DNA from: Rhodopseudomonas palustris
Lineage (GTDB): Bacteria > Pseudomonadota > Alphaproteobacteria > Rhizobiales > Xanthobacteraceae
Length of the DNA: 64,000 nt
Assembly (NCBI RefSeq): GCF_003591005.1
Contig: NZ_QYYD01000013.1
Span: forward strand, 1 to 64,000
Direction of reading: 5' to 3'
Below are positions 10,814-21,333 of this stretch, piece after piece. The notes under the pieces were generated by a model. That model was not told the origin of the DNA. It searched no databases and worked only from the letters and a program-made list of their open reading frames with translations. The position numbers and the translations under genes were made by a program. Within the stretch, counting starts at the first letter, position 1. Every line of letters begins with the position of its first letter.

Positions 10814-11041
10814 CAATTCGGTCTTTCGTGGCCGTCCGGCCGACGTCGTGTTCAGGTTTTCACGGAAAGTTTAGCAGCGCCGCGCTGCGGCGCAACCCAC
10901 CGCACGGCCAGCATTCCGGATCGTGCGTTGTCGCGCCGGGCGCGCCGTCCTATTTGGAGATGATTGCCCTCCCCGCCAAGCCCTTGCGGACCCTGCGCGC
11001 CAGCGGCGGTCTGCGCCTCTCACGTGCTGGAAAAGAACCGG

Positions 11042-13417
11042 ATGCAGGACCACACCTCGAACGCGTCGCTCGACACCGCCATCGCGCTGCAAAAATACGG
11101 CGTCGGCCAGCCGGTGCGGCGCAAGGAGGACGACACGCTGCTGCGCGGCAAAGGCCGCTACACCGACGATTGCAGCCTGCCCGGGCAGCTCTATGCCGTA
11201 ATGGTCCGCAGCCCGCATGCCCACGGCGTCATCCGCGGCATCGGGACCGATGCGGCGCGCGGCATGCCCGGCGTCCGCGGCGTCTACATCGGCGCGGACC
11301 TCGCCGCCGCCAACTATGCCCCGTTCGCCTCCGGCCTGCCGCTGAAGAACCGCGACGGCACGCCGCTGCTGCAGACCAACCGCCTACCGCTCGCCACCGA
11401 CAAGGTTCGCTTCGTCGGCGATCCGGTGGCGTTCGTGGTCGCCGACACGCTGGCGCAGGCGCGCGACGCCGCCGAGGCCGTCGAACTCGACATCGAGCCG
11501 CTCGACGCCGTCACCGACGCGGAGGCCGCGATGCAGCCGGGCGCGCCGCAGCTCTACGACCACATCCCGAACAACATCGCGCTCGATTATCACTTCGGCG
11601 ACACCGACGCCGTGAACGCCGCGTTTGCGTCGGCCGCGCACGTCACCACGCTCGACATCGAGAACACCCGCGTCGCCGCCGTGCCGATGGAGCCGCGCGT
11701 CGGCCTTGCCTCTTACGATGCCAAGACCGAGCGCTACACCATCCAGCTGCCGACCCAGGGCGTCACCGGCAACCGCAACACGCTGGCGAAGCTGCTAGGC
11801 GTGCCGAACGACAAGGTCCGCGTGCTGACCTATCAGGTCGGCGGCTCGTTCGGCATGAAGAACAGTTCGTATCCGGAGTACATCTGCATCCTGCACGCCG
11901 CGAAGGCACTCGGACGGCCGGTGAAATGGACCGACGATCGCTCCAGCGCATTCCTGAGCGACAGCCACGGCCGCGGCCAGCAGATCCGCGCCGAGCTGGC
12001 GCTCGATGCCGCTGGCCATTTCCTCGCCATCCGGCTCAGCGGCACCGGCAATCTCGGCGCCTACATCACCGGCGTGGCGCCGCTGCCGCTGTCGCTCAAC
12101 ACCGGCAAGAACATCGGCAGCGTCTATCGCACGCCGTTGCTCGGCGTCGACATCAAATGCGTCGTCACCAACGTGACGCTGATGGGTGCCTATCGCGGCG
12201 CCGGGCGGCCGGAAGGCAATTACTTCCTCGAGCGGCTGATCGACCGCGCCGCCGACGAAATGGGAATCGACCGGCTGACGCTGCGCAAGCGCAACTTCAT
12301 CAAGCCGGCGCAGCTGCCGTTCACCGCCTGCTCGGGCGTCACTTACGACTCCGGCGACTTCGGCGGCGTGTTCGCCGACGCTTTGGAGCGCGCCGACTAT
12401 GCCGGCTTCGCCCAGCGCAAGAAGGACAGCCGCAAGCGCGGCAAGCTGCGCGGCATCGCGGTCGGCTCCTATCTGGAAGTCACCGCGCCGCCGAGCGCCG
12501 AACTCGGCAAGATCGTGTTTGAAGACGGTGGCACGGTGCGGCTGATCACCGGCACGCTCGATTACGGCCAGGGCCACGCCACGCCGTTCGCGCAGGTGCT
12601 GAGCGCGCAGCTCGGCGTGCCGTTCGAAGCCGTGCGGCTTGAACAGAGCGACAGCGACATCGTCCACGCCGGCAACGGCACCGGCGGCTCGCGCTCGATC
12701 ACCGCCAGCGGCCAGGCGATCGTCGAAGCCTCGCAGCAGGTGATCGCCAAGGGCAAGGTCGCGGCGTCGCATCTGCTCGAGACCGCCGAAGCCGATATCG
12801 AATTCGAAGCCGGCCGTTTCACCGTCGCCGGCACCGACCGCAGCATCGGCATCATGGAGCTGGCGCAGCGGCTGCGCGGCGCCAAGCTGCCGGACGGCGT
12901 GCCGGCGTCGCTCGACGTCGACCACACCACGCAGGGGCCGCCATCCGCTTTCCCTAACGGCTGCCACGTCGCCGAAGTCGAGATCGATCCCGACACCGGC
13001 GTCACGCAGGTGGTGCGCTACACTGCGGTCAATGATTTCGGCACGGTGATCAACCCGATGATCGTCGCCGGCCAGCTGCATGGCGGGGTCGCCCAGGGCA
13101 TTGGCCAGGCGATGATGGAGAAGATGAGCTACGACGCCAGCGGCCAGCCGCTGACCGGCTCGCTGCAGGACTACGCGCTGCCGCGCGCCGAAGACATCCC
13201 GGTGATGAGCGTCGCCGACCACCCGGTGCCGACCCTCACCAATCCGCTCGGTACCAAAGGCTGCGGTGAAGCCGGCTGCGCCGGCTCGCTCGCCAGCGTC
13301 GTCAACGCCGTGCTCGACGCGCTGAAAGACGTCGGCGTCAAGTCGCTCGACATGCCGCTGACCTCGGAGAAGGTCTGGCGGGCGATCAAGGAGGCGAAGG
13401 GAAGCGCGGCGGCGTGA
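11042..13417 (+). CDS. Xanthine dehydrogenase family molybdopterin-binding (large) subunit, CoxL-like
   Basis: A 791-aa molybdenum-hydroxylase large subunit. It contains the N-terminal RKEDDTLLRGKGRYTDD segment typical of the family, the substrate-pocket motif AYRGAGRPE at 383-391, and the catalytic glutamate E743 in GTKGCGEAGC. AYRGAGRPE, rather than the AYRCSFR loop of true aerobic CO dehydrogenase, places it with form II/aldehyde-oxidase-like enzymes, so CO oxidation is unlikely. Such subunits normally need FAD and 2Fe-2S subunits, but neither is encoded nearby, nor is a maturation factor. The start at 11042 is chosen over an upstream in-frame ATG because homology starts at residue 10 or so after it. 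Substrate unknown. Confidence 0.88.
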   Translation: MQDHTSNASLDTAIALQKYGVGQPVRRKEDDTLLRGKGRYTDDCSLPGQLYAVMVRSPHAHGVIRGIGTDAARGMPGVRGVYIGADLAAANYAPFASGLPLKNRDGTPLLQTNRLPLATDKVRFVGDPVAFVVADTLAQARDAAEAVELDIEPLDAVTDAEAAMQPGAPQLYDHIPNNIALDYHFGDTDAVNAAFASAAHVTTLDIENTRVAAVPMEPRVGLASYDAKTERYTIQLPTQGVTGNRNTLAKLLGVPNDKVRVLTYQVGGSFGMKNSSYPEYICILHAAKALGRPVKWTDDRSSAFLSDSHGRGQQIRAELALDAAGHFLAIRLSGTGNLGAYITGVAPLPLSLNTGKNIGSVYRTPLLGVDIKCVVTNVTLMGAYRGAGRPEGNYFLERLIDRAADEMGIDRLTLRKRNFIKPAQLPFTACSGVTYDSGDFGGVFADALERADYAGFAQRKKDSRKRGKLRGIAVGSYLEVTAPPSAELGKIVFEDGGTVRLITGTLDYGQGHATPFAQVLSAQLGVPFEAVRLEQSDSDIVHAGNGTGGSRSITASGQAIVEASQQVIAKGKVAASHLLETAEADIEFEAGRFTVAGTDRSIGIMELAQRLRGAKLPDGVPASLDVDHTTQGPPSAFPNGCHVAEVEIDPDTGVTQVVRYTAVNDFGTVINPMIVAGQLHGGVAQGIGQAMMEKMSYDASGQPLTGSLQDYALPRAEDIPVMSVADHPVPTLTNPLGTKGCGEAGCAGSLASVVNAVLDALKDVGVKSLDMPLTSEKVWRAIKEAKGSAAA

Positions 13418-13429
13418 CCGCCGGCTTTT
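13407..13429 (+). terminator. Possible intrinsic terminator of the molybdenum hydroxylase gene
   Basis: A CGGCGG / CCGCCG stem with a five-base loop containing the TGA stop is followed by GCTTTTGTTT. The stem is short and the T-run imperfect, so the call is moderate. Confidence 0.4.
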
Positions 13430-13484
13430 GTTTATTGACGCTTGCGTGCGCCAACTTATGCGCACCGCGCATCCTCGATTAAAA

Positions 13485-13587
13485 TGGTCATGCGCGGGCT
13501 TGACCCGCGCATCCATCGCGCGCGGAGCGCGCCAACTTGACACTTTACGAAGAGCGATGGATCGCCGGGTCAAGCCCGGCGATGACG
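13485..13587. repeat. Family D palindromic element (copy D2)
   Basis: TGGTCATGCGCGGGCTTGAC with CCGCGCATCCATCG forms the left hairpin arm. GATGGATCGCCGGGTCAAGC with CCGGCGATGACG forms the right arm in inverted orientation. It lies in the convergent gap between the molybdenum hydroxylase and the binding-protein gene. Confidence 0.75.
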
Positions 13588-13633
13588 TTTGTTGTTGACG
13601 CGACGCGTCGGTTCACGACGCGCGCAGCGATCG

Positions 13634-14851
13634 CTACTGCGCCTTCACTAGCGGGCAGCCACCGTCTTTCAGCGGGCGAAACGCCTGATCGCCGGGCACC
13701 TCCGCCAGAACCTTGTAGTAATCCCACGGCGCCTTCGATTCTTCCGGCTTCTTCACCTCGAACAGGAACATCGAATGCACCATGCGGCCGTCCTCGCGCA
13801 GGAAGCCGTTGTCGGTGAAGGCGTCGCGCACCGGCATTTCGCGCATCTTCGCCAGCACCGTCTTGGTGTCCTTGCTGTTCGCTGCCTTGACGGCCTTTAG
13901 ATAATGCAGCGTCGCGCTGTAGGTCGCAGCCTGGTTCATCGTCGGCATTCGCTTCATACGTTCGAAGTATTTCTTGCCGAACGCGCGGGTGCGGTCGTTG
14001 AGGTCCCAGTAATACGCCTCGGTGATGATCAGCCCGTTGGCCATCTTCAGCCCGAGGCTGTGGATGTCCGAGATGAACATCACGATGCCGGCGAGCTTCT
14101 GGCCGCCGGCGACGATGCCGAATTCGGCAGCCTGCTTGATCGTGTTGATGGTGTCGCCGCCGCCATTGGCCATACCGATGATCTTGGCCTTGGACGACTG
14201 CGCCTGCAGCAGGAACGACGAGAAGTCTGCATTGTTCAGCGGATGCCGCGCGCTGCCGACGATCTTGCCGCCATTGGCCTTCACCACCTCGCCGGTGTCG
14301 CGCTCGATCGAATGACCGAACAGATAATCCGCGGTGATGAAGAACCAGGTGTCGCCGCCGTTCTTGACGATTGCCGAGCCGACGGTGTGGGCGTTGGAGT
14401 ACGTGTCGTAGGTCCAGTGCGCCGTGTAGGGCGAGCACGATTTGCCGGTGATGTCCGACGACGCCGCGTCGGTGACGATCATGATCTTCTCGAAACGCTT
14501 ACTCATCTCCATCGCGGCGAGCGCGGTGGCCGAGGTCGGCAGGTCGACGATCATGTCGACGCCCTCGTTCTCGTACCATTTACGTGCCAGCGACGCGGCA
14601 ATGTCGGGCTTGTTCTGGACGTCGGCCGAGATGAATTCGATCGGCTGGCCGAACATCGTGCCGCCCATCTCCTCGATTGCCATCTTGGCCGCTTCGACGT
14701 TGCCTGCGCCGCCGATGTCCGAATACACCGACTGGAAGTCGCCGAGCAGACCGATCTTCAGCGGACCCGGTTGCTGCGCGAACGCAGATCCTCCGAGTAG
14801 CAGCGGCGCGGCCAGCGTCACCGCTGCCGCCGCACGTTGAATGAAGTGCAT
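13634..14851 (-). CDS. ABC transporter periplasmic substrate-binding protein, Leu/Ile/Val-binding type
   Basis: A 405-aa type I periplasmic binding protein of the branched-chain amino-acid/HAAT family. Residues 1-25 form a clear signal peptide with AFAQQ at the cleavage site, followed by PLKIGLLGDFQSVYSDIGG, the usual first strand. The start is fixed by a strong GGAGGAAAC ribosome site; the open frame upstream is not coding. Rhodopseudomonas and Bradyrhizobium carry many such proteins for aromatic, amide or carboxylate ligands. No permease or ATPase genes are adjacent, so it either serves a distant transporter or is an orphan. The ligand cannot be read from the sequence. Confidence 0.88.
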   Translation of the reverse strand: MHFIQRAAAAVTLAAPLLLGGSAFAQQPGPLKIGLLGDFQSVYSDIGGAGNVEAAKMAIEEMGGTMFGQPIEFISADVQNKPDIAASLARKWYENEGVDMIVDLPTSATALAAMEMSKRFEKIMIVTDAASSDITGKSCSPYTAHWTYDTYSNAHTVGSAIVKNGGDTWFFITADYLFGHSIERDTGEVVKANGGKIVGSARHPLNNADFSSFLLQAQSSKAKIIGMANGGGDTINTIKQAAEFGIVAGGQKLAGIVMFISDIHSLGLKMANGLIITEAYYWDLNDRTRAFGKKYFERMKRMPTMNQAATYSATLHYLKAVKAANSKDTKTVLAKMREMPVRDAFTDNGFLREDGRMVHSMFLFEVKKPEESKAPWDYYKVLAEVPGDQAFRPLKDGGCPLVKAQ

Positions 14852-15039
14852 GTTTCCTCCGGAAGTCTTTTTTGATGTGTTTGTGTCGGCCTTGTCGCCG
14901 GCCTCGCGCATGCGTGCTGTGCTTTTCCCCCGTGTGCCGCTTGTTTCCAGACGCCATTCTGCGCGCTTGCGCACGACGCGCGAGTGGCAGAACGTCGCAG
15001 GCCGCGATCCTCCTATCCGCGCCGCGGAATAAGCGCGAA

Positions 15040-15840
15040 CTACGCGGCGGCCTGCTGCCGCGGCAGGAAGATCGCGACGTGGTGACAATGCGCCACCGGC
15101 GTCGTGCCGTTGGCGACGATCAGCGCGTCGAACTCGGCGAAGCGGTGGCCCTTTTTGTCGTAGTTCGCCGTCACCTTGGCGCGGGCGGTCAGCACGTCGT
15201 CGCCGCTGGCGGCGGCCAGCAGTTGCATCTTTGAGCCGACATGGATCCACGGCTGCAGCACGACATTGTCGACACAGACCCGGTTCATGATCCGCTGCAG
15301 CGTGCCGGGATGCACCAGATTGTGCTCACGATAGATCGGGTCGGTCTCGCGGATCTCGCCCAGATACTCGCGCAGTCTGTCGCCGCCCCAGCTCACCGGC
15401 GCGGTGCCGAACCAGTGACCTTCCGGAAACGCCTCGGGGCTGACCGGAGGCCGCGTCGCCACCACCGGCGTGTCCGGATAGGCGGCGAGATCGACCGCTG
15501 GCGCCCGCTCAGGCAGCGACGCCTGGCCGGTGGCGCATAGCTGATTTTGGCTTTCGACCTGCAGCGCGACGCCGTCGCCCTGCTTCTCGCCGGTCACCGT
15601 GGCGATTTCGCCGTCATACACCGGCTTGACGAACCGCGCCTCGATCAGCCCGCGCTCCAGGAAATCACGGCCCCAGCGCGTCACCGGCAGGTGCATCATG
15701 TAGGCCATCACCTCGACGCCGGGGACGAGACCGCCGGTGAAGCCGTAGCGCCGGGCCACGGTGTCGTCGTGCATCTTGTTTTCCGACTGGGTGGCGGTGT
15801 TGAAGGCGCGGACGCGCCAGGGCTCGAACGGAGCGGCCAT
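15040..15840 (-). CDS. Hot-dog/MaoC-like protein of unknown function
   Basis: A 266-aa soluble protein. The segment [20 protein letters not shown] near residues 30-47 resembles the active-site helix region of hot-dog fold thioesterases/dehydratases (compare the DxxxH region and GG turn). A second half (about 140-260) ending in [18 protein letters not shown] and [20 protein letters not shown] has the look of a second hot-dog repeat. I therefore infer a double hot-dog fold acting on an acyl-CoA-like substrate. The catalytic residues cannot be assigned with confidence. It is followed 188 bp downstream on the same strand by the binding-protein gene, so the two may be coexpressed. Confidence 0.6.
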   Translation of the reverse strand: MAAPFEPWRVRAFNTATQSENKMHDDTVARRYGFTGGLVPGVEVMAYMMHLPVTRWGRDFLERGLIEARFVKPVYDGEIATVTGEKQGDGVALQVESQNQLCATGQASLPERAPAVDLAAYPDTPVVATRPPVSPEAFPEGHWFGTAPVSWGGDRLREYLGEIRETDPIYREHNLVHPGTLQRIMNRVCVDNVVLQPWIHVGSKMQLLAAASGDDVLTARAKVTANYDKKGHRFAEFDALIVANGTTPVAHCHHVAIFLPRQQAAA

Positions 15841-15945
15841 GGATTCTCCCGGTTTGTTCGATCTTGTTGGCGATCGTGTCCGGCGATGCTACGCCAGCGC
15901 CGCGGCGGGCGTAAAGCGCCTCGCCACCCCTTGCACCGAGAGCGA

Positions 15946-16422
15946 ATGACCGAACCCGCGCCCACCCGCATCTATGTCGACGCCGACGCCTGCCCGGTGA
16001 AGGATGAGATCTACAAGGTCGCGGAGCGCCACGGCCTGCCGGTCAGCGTCGTTGCCGGAGGCTTCATCCGCGTGCCGCAGCATCCTCTGATCGAGCGGAT
16101 CGCGGCGGGTTCCGGCATGGATGCGGCCGACGACTGGATCGCGGAGCGGGTCCAGCCGGGCGATATCGTGATCACCGCCGATATTCCGCTGGCCAGCCGC
16201 TGTGTCAAAGCCGGCGCCGCGGTGATCGCCCCGAATGGCAAGCCGTTCACCGAGGAATCGATCGGCATGACGCTGGCGGTGCGCAATCTGATGACCGATC
16301 TGCGCTCGTCCGGCGAAATCACCGGCGGCCCGCGCGGCTTCACCCCGCGCGACCGCTCGACCTTTCTTTCGGCGCTCGACAGCGCGATCCGCCGGATCGC
16401 GCGTCGCCGCGCTTCGACTTGA
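15946..16422 (+). CDS. YaiI/YqxD family (UPF0178) protein
   Basis: A 158-aa protein with the family's hallmark N-terminus [14 protein letters not shown], the central [15 protein letters not shown] acidic motif and the C-terminal [14 protein letters not shown] segment. The fold is related to PIN/FLAP nucleases, with conserved aspartates that could bind metal, but the biological function is not established. The ATG at 15946 is selected because the upstream frame is antisense to the divergent gene. The stop lies 10 bp before the ABC-F start, so the two genes are probably one transcript. Confidence 0.9.
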   Translation: MTEPAPTRIYVDADACPVKDEIYKVAERHGLPVSVVAGGFIRVPQHPLIERIAAGSGMDAADDWIAERVQPGDIVITADIPLASRCVKAGAAVIAPNGKPFTEESIGMTLAVRNLMTDLRSSGEITGGPRGFTPRDRSTFLSALDSAIRRIARRRAST

Positions 16423-16432
16423 TGGACCCGAT

Positions 16433-18241
<1,809 letters not shown>

Positions 18242-18286
18242 GTCTGCCTCGAACAATGCACCAGCAAAATAATCAAAGCCTCTCCC

Positions 18287-18407
18287 CGTCATTGCGAGCG
18301 AAGCGAAGCAATCCAGAAGCTCCGTGCACGGTGCGCTGGATTGCTTCGTCGCGGAGCCTGTACTCGGACGGCGCGAAGCGCCGATCCGGGTGCTCCTCGC
18401 AATGACG
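18287..18407. repeat. Family B palindromic element (copy B2, expanded right arm)
   Basis: CGTCATTGCGAGCGAAGCGAAGCAATCCAG forms the left arm. The right arm carries the expanded module in the orientation opposite to copy B1 (CGCGGAGCCTGTACTCGG...GGTGCTCCTCGCAATGACG). It ends 19 bases before the next gene, so it lies in that gene's leader. Confidence 0.85.
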
Positions 18408-18425
18408 CAGCTCACGGAGCCCCCG

Positions 18426-19508
18426 ATGACCACATCCCTCGCCGCCAAGATCGCGCGTGAGGTCGGCACACCGGCGCTGGTGATCGACATGGAGCGGGTC
18501 GAGCGCAACATCGCGCGGGTGCAGGCGATGTGTGACGCGGTGGGCGTCGCCAACCGGCCGCATATCAAGACCCACAAGTCGCCGCTGCTGGCGAAGATGC
18601 AGATCGACGCCGGCGCGCGCGGCATCACCTGCCAGAAGCTCGGCGAGGCCGAAGTCATGGCCGAGGCCGGCATCGACGATATCCTGATCAGCTACAATTT
18701 GCTCGGCGACGAGAAGATGGCCCGGCTCGGCGCGCTGCATGAACACGCGACGATGACGGTGGCCGCCGACAACGAGGTGGTGATCGCCGGCCTGCCCGCG
18801 GCCGCCGCGCGCGCCGGACGCCCGCTCGGCGTCGTGGTCGAATGCGACACCGGCCGCCAGCGCGCCGGCGTCGAAACGCCGGCCGAAGCGATCGCACTGG
18901 CGCGGATGATTGCCGCGTCCGACGGCCTCATCTTCAAGGGCTTCATGCTATACCCGACCGAAGACGGCTGGCCGCGCGCGCAGCGCTTCTTCGACGAGGC
19001 GCTCGCCGGCATCCGCGCCCACGGCCTCGACGCCGCGATGGTCTCGACCGGCGGCTCACCGAACCTTAAGAATCTCGGCCAGCTCAGCGGCGCGACCGAA
19101 CATCGCCCCGGCACCTACATCTACAACGACCGCATGCAGGTCGCCGCCGGCGTCGCGGGCTGGGACGACTGCGCACTGACCGTGTACTCCACCGTCGTCA
19201 GCCGCGCCGGCCCGGAACGCGGCATCCTCGACGCCGGCTCCAAGACGCTGACCTCCGACCCCGGCGGCGGCCTCGACGGCTACGGCCTGATCCTCGACCA
19301 CCCCGAAGCCCGCATCGCCAGATTCGCCGAAGAACACGGCTTCCTCGACCTCTCCCGCAGCAACTCCCGCCCCGCCATCGGCGACGTCGTGCGGATCGTG
19401 CCGAACCACGTCTGCGTGGTCGTCAATATGGTCGACGACGTGGTGATGGTGCGCGGCGAGGAGATTTTGGGGCTCTTGCCGGTCGCGGCGCGGGGCAAGC
19501 TGAAGTAA
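18426..19508 (+). CDS. D-threonine aldolase / D-serine dehydratase family PLP enzyme
   Basis: A 360-aa fold-type III PLP enzyme with an alanine-racemase-like N-terminal barrel. The Schiff-base lysine is K48 in RPHIKTHKS, and the phosphate-binding region is VSTGGSPN (about 206-213). The C-terminal metal site reads PNHVC, giving His328 and Cys330. A His-x-Cys pair is described for eukaryotic D-serine dehydratase, while characterised D-threonine aldolases use His-x-Asp, so the substrate could be either D-threonine/D-3-hydroxyamino acids or D-serine. The start ATG follows a repeat and CACGGAGCC, a usable ribosome site. It is a lone gene followed by a stretch of repeats. Confidence 0.82.
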   Translation: MTTSLAAKIAREVGTPALVIDMERVERNIARVQAMCDAVGVANRPHIKTHKSPLLAKMQIDAGARGITCQKLGEAEVMAEAGIDDILISYNLLGDEKMARLGALHEHATMTVAADNEVVIAGLPAAAARAGRPLGVVVECDTGRQRAGVETPAEAIALARMIAASDGLIFKGFMLYPTEDGWPRAQRFFDEALAGIRAHGLDAAMVSTGGSPNLKNLGQLSGATEHRPGTYIYNDRMQVAAGVAGWDDCALTVYSTVVSRAGPERGILDAGSKTLTSDPGGGLDGYGLILDHPEARIARFAEEHGFLDLSRSNSRPAIGDVVRIVPNHVCVVVNMVDDVVMVRGEEILGLLPVAARGKLK

Positions 19509-19572
19509 TCACGAGGTACACGCGCGTGTAGTTCTTGCGCGGCGTATATGCAATCGCCCATGACACCCTCTC

Positions 19573-19726
19573 GTTCGTCATTCCGGGGCGCTCGCGCAGC
19601 GAGCGAACCCGGAATCCATATCCCCTAGACTCGCGGCGGACAAAGATGGCCCGAAGCCTGGGCGACGCCGCAAACACAGGGGGTATGGATTCCGGGCTCG
19701 CGCTTCGCGCGCCCCGGAATGACTCG
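19573..19726. repeat. Family A palindromic element (copy A3)
   Basis: Left arm GTCATTCCGGGGCGCTCGCG with CCCGGAATCCATA, right arm TATGGATTCCGGGCTCGCGC with CCCCGGAATGAC, spacer about 80 bases beginning with CATATCCCCTAG. Confidence 0.87.
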
Positions 19727-19750
19727 TGGAGAGGATCCCGGCCCATCGTC

Positions 19751-19830
19751 CGTCATTGCGAGCGAAGCGAAGCAATCCAGCGCAGCGCACGACGCTGGAT
19801 TGCTTCGTCGCTTCGCTCCTCGCAATGACG
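19751..19830. repeat. Family B palindromic element (copy B3, short form)
   Basis: A nearly perfect 80-base hairpin: CGTCATTGCGAGCGAAGCG to CTCCTCGCAATGACG with the CAATCCAG/CTGGATTG core. Together with A3 it occupies most of the 364-base gap 19509-19872, which contains no gene. Confidence 0.87.
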
Positions 19831-19872
19831 AAACGAACTACTCGACTTCGAGCAACCGCACCGCTGGTGGCA

Positions 19873-21105
19873 TCATCGCCCCAGATACTTCGCCGCTCCC
19901 CGTCCCGCCGCGACACCTGTAGCGAAACATGCGGTCAGCAGATAGCCGCCAGTCGGCGCTTCCCAATCCAGCATCTCGCCCGCGGCGAATACGCTGGGCA
20001 GCTTGTGCAGCATGTAGCTGTCGTCGATCTCGTCAAGCACGATGCCGCCCGCTGTCGAGATCGCCCGCGCGATCGGTGCGACGCCGGTGAGGCGTAGCGG
20101 CACGGCGTTGATCAGGGCGGCGAGTTCGGGCGCGGACAGCGTCGCCAGCGCGCGGCCGGACGCCTGCGCGGCTTCGTGCAACAGCCCGATGCCCACCGGC
20201 GTCAGTCCCACCGCTTTACGCAAATACGTCGACAGCGATTGCTTTCCCTTCGGCTTGGCCAGCCGCGCCGCGAGCTGATCCGGGCCGAGGTCAGGCCGCA
20301 ATGCGATCAGCAGCCGCGCCTCGCCGCGCGCCAGCACCGCATCGCGCAGCGGCGCCGACAGCGCGTAGATCGTGCCGCCTTCGATGCCGTCCCGCGTGAT
20401 CACCGCCTCGCCGCGCAGGGTGCGGTCGCCGAACGACAGCGCGACATTCTTCAGTGGCGCGCCCTGATACTTGCCCGCGAATGGCGCCGACCACGCGGTG
20501 ATGAAGCCGCAATTCGCCGGCCGTAGCGTCGCGATCGCGACGCCCTTGCCGGCGAGCAGCGGCACCCAGCCGCCGTCCGAGCCGAGCCGCGGCCAGCTGG
20601 CGCCGCCGAGCGCCAGCACGGTCGTGCGCGCCGCGACGGTCGCGGCGCCGGTCGCGGTGTCGAAACGCAGCCGGCCCTGCTCGTCCCAGCCGGTCCAGCG
20701 ATGCCGCAGCCGCAGCTGCACGCCTTGCGCATCGAGCCGGCGCAGCCAGGCGCGCAGCAGCGGCGAAGCCTTCATCGCGGTCGGAAACAGCCGGCCGCTT
20801 GAGCCTACGAAGGTCGGCTGGCCAAGCTCGTCCGCCCAGCGCCGCAGCGCGTCCGGCGAGAACGCCTCGATCGCCGGCGCGAGCCGCGATTGCGCGGCGC
20901 CGTAGCGCGCGAGAAAGTCCGACAGCGCCTCGCTATGCGTCAGATTGAGCCCGCCGCGTCCGGCGAGAAGAAACTTGCGCGCCGGCGCCGCCATGCCGTC
21001 GAACACGACGACCCGCGCGCCCGCGCGCGCCAGCTGCTCAGCCGCCATCAGGCCGGCCGGCCCGGCCCCGATCACGGCGGCGTCGATGTCGAGGATGTCA
21101 GCCAC
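19873..21105 (-). CDS. BaiN/HI0933-like FAD-dependent oxidoreductase
   Basis: A 410-aa flavoprotein with an N-terminal FAD-binding GAGPAGLMAAEQLAR motif, a FLLAGRGGLNLTHSE motif typical of the HI0933 (BaiN-like) family, and a C-terminal FAD-contacting GGYLLTACFATGVAAGR. HI0933-like proteins are soluble flavoenzymes of mostly unknown substrate; BaiN acts on bile-acid derivatives in clostridia, but that activity should not be carried over here. The first codon is GTG at 21103-21105 with GCAGG upstream. The gene is separated from the SDR gene upstream by family A repeats, so it is probably its own unit. Confidence 0.85.
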   Translation of the reverse strand: MADILDIDAAVIGAGPAGLMAAEQLARAGARVVVFDGMAAPARKFLLAGRGGLNLTHSEALSDFLARYGAAQSRLAPAIEAFSPDALRRWADELGQPTFVGSSGRLFPTAMKASPLLRAWLRRLDAQGVQLRLRHRWTGWDEQGRLRFDTATGAATVAARTTVLALGGASWPRLGSDGGWVPLLAGKGVAIATLRPANCGFITAWSAPFAGKYQGAPLKNVALSFGDRTLRGEAVITRDGIEGGTIYALSAPLRDAVLARGEARLLIALRPDLGPDQLAARLAKPKGKQSLSTYLRKAVGLTPVGIGLLHEAAQASGRALATLSAPELAALINAVPLRLTGVAPIARAISTAGGIVLDEIDDSYMLHKLPSVFAAGEMLDWEAPTGGYLLTACFATGVAAGRGAAKYLGR

Positions 21106-21160
21106 GATGGCCTGCGCTGCAAATCATCCGGCGCTTATACACCACGCGGGGCCAGCGCAG

Positions 21161-21200
21161 AGATTCCGGGTTCGCCCTACGGGCGCCCCGGAATGACTCG
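21161..21200. repeat. Family A half element
   Basis: A single right-type arm, GATTCCGGGTTCGCCC with GGGCGCCCCGGAATGAC, without its left partner. It shows that single arms exist as independent units. Confidence 0.7.
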
Positions 21201-21222
21201 GGGAGAGGCTTCGCCCCAAGCA

Positions 21223-21328
21223 CGTCGTTCCGGGGCGCTCGCACTCGCGAGCGAACCCGGAACTTCGAGGAGTTCTGCGACTCAGAGATTCCGGGTTCGC
21301 CCGCAAGTGCGGGCGCCCCGGAATGACC
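21223..21328. repeat. Family A palindromic element (copy A4)
   Basis: CGTCGTTCCGGGGCGCTCGC with GCGAACCCGGAA on the left and GATTCCGGGTTCGCCC with GGGCGCCCCGGAATGACC on the right, separated by a shortened spacer of about 25 bases. Confidence 0.8.
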
Positions 21329-21333
21329 CAAGC

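Noticed and set aside
11042-13417. Aerobic CO dehydrogenase CoxL
   Set aside because: The active-site loop is AYRGAGRPE, not AYRCSFR, and coxM/coxS are missing.
11795-13573. 592-codon open frame antisense to the molybdenum hydroxylase gene
   Set aside because: Shadow of a long GC-rich gene; composition is His/Arg/Gly-rich and no motifs are present.
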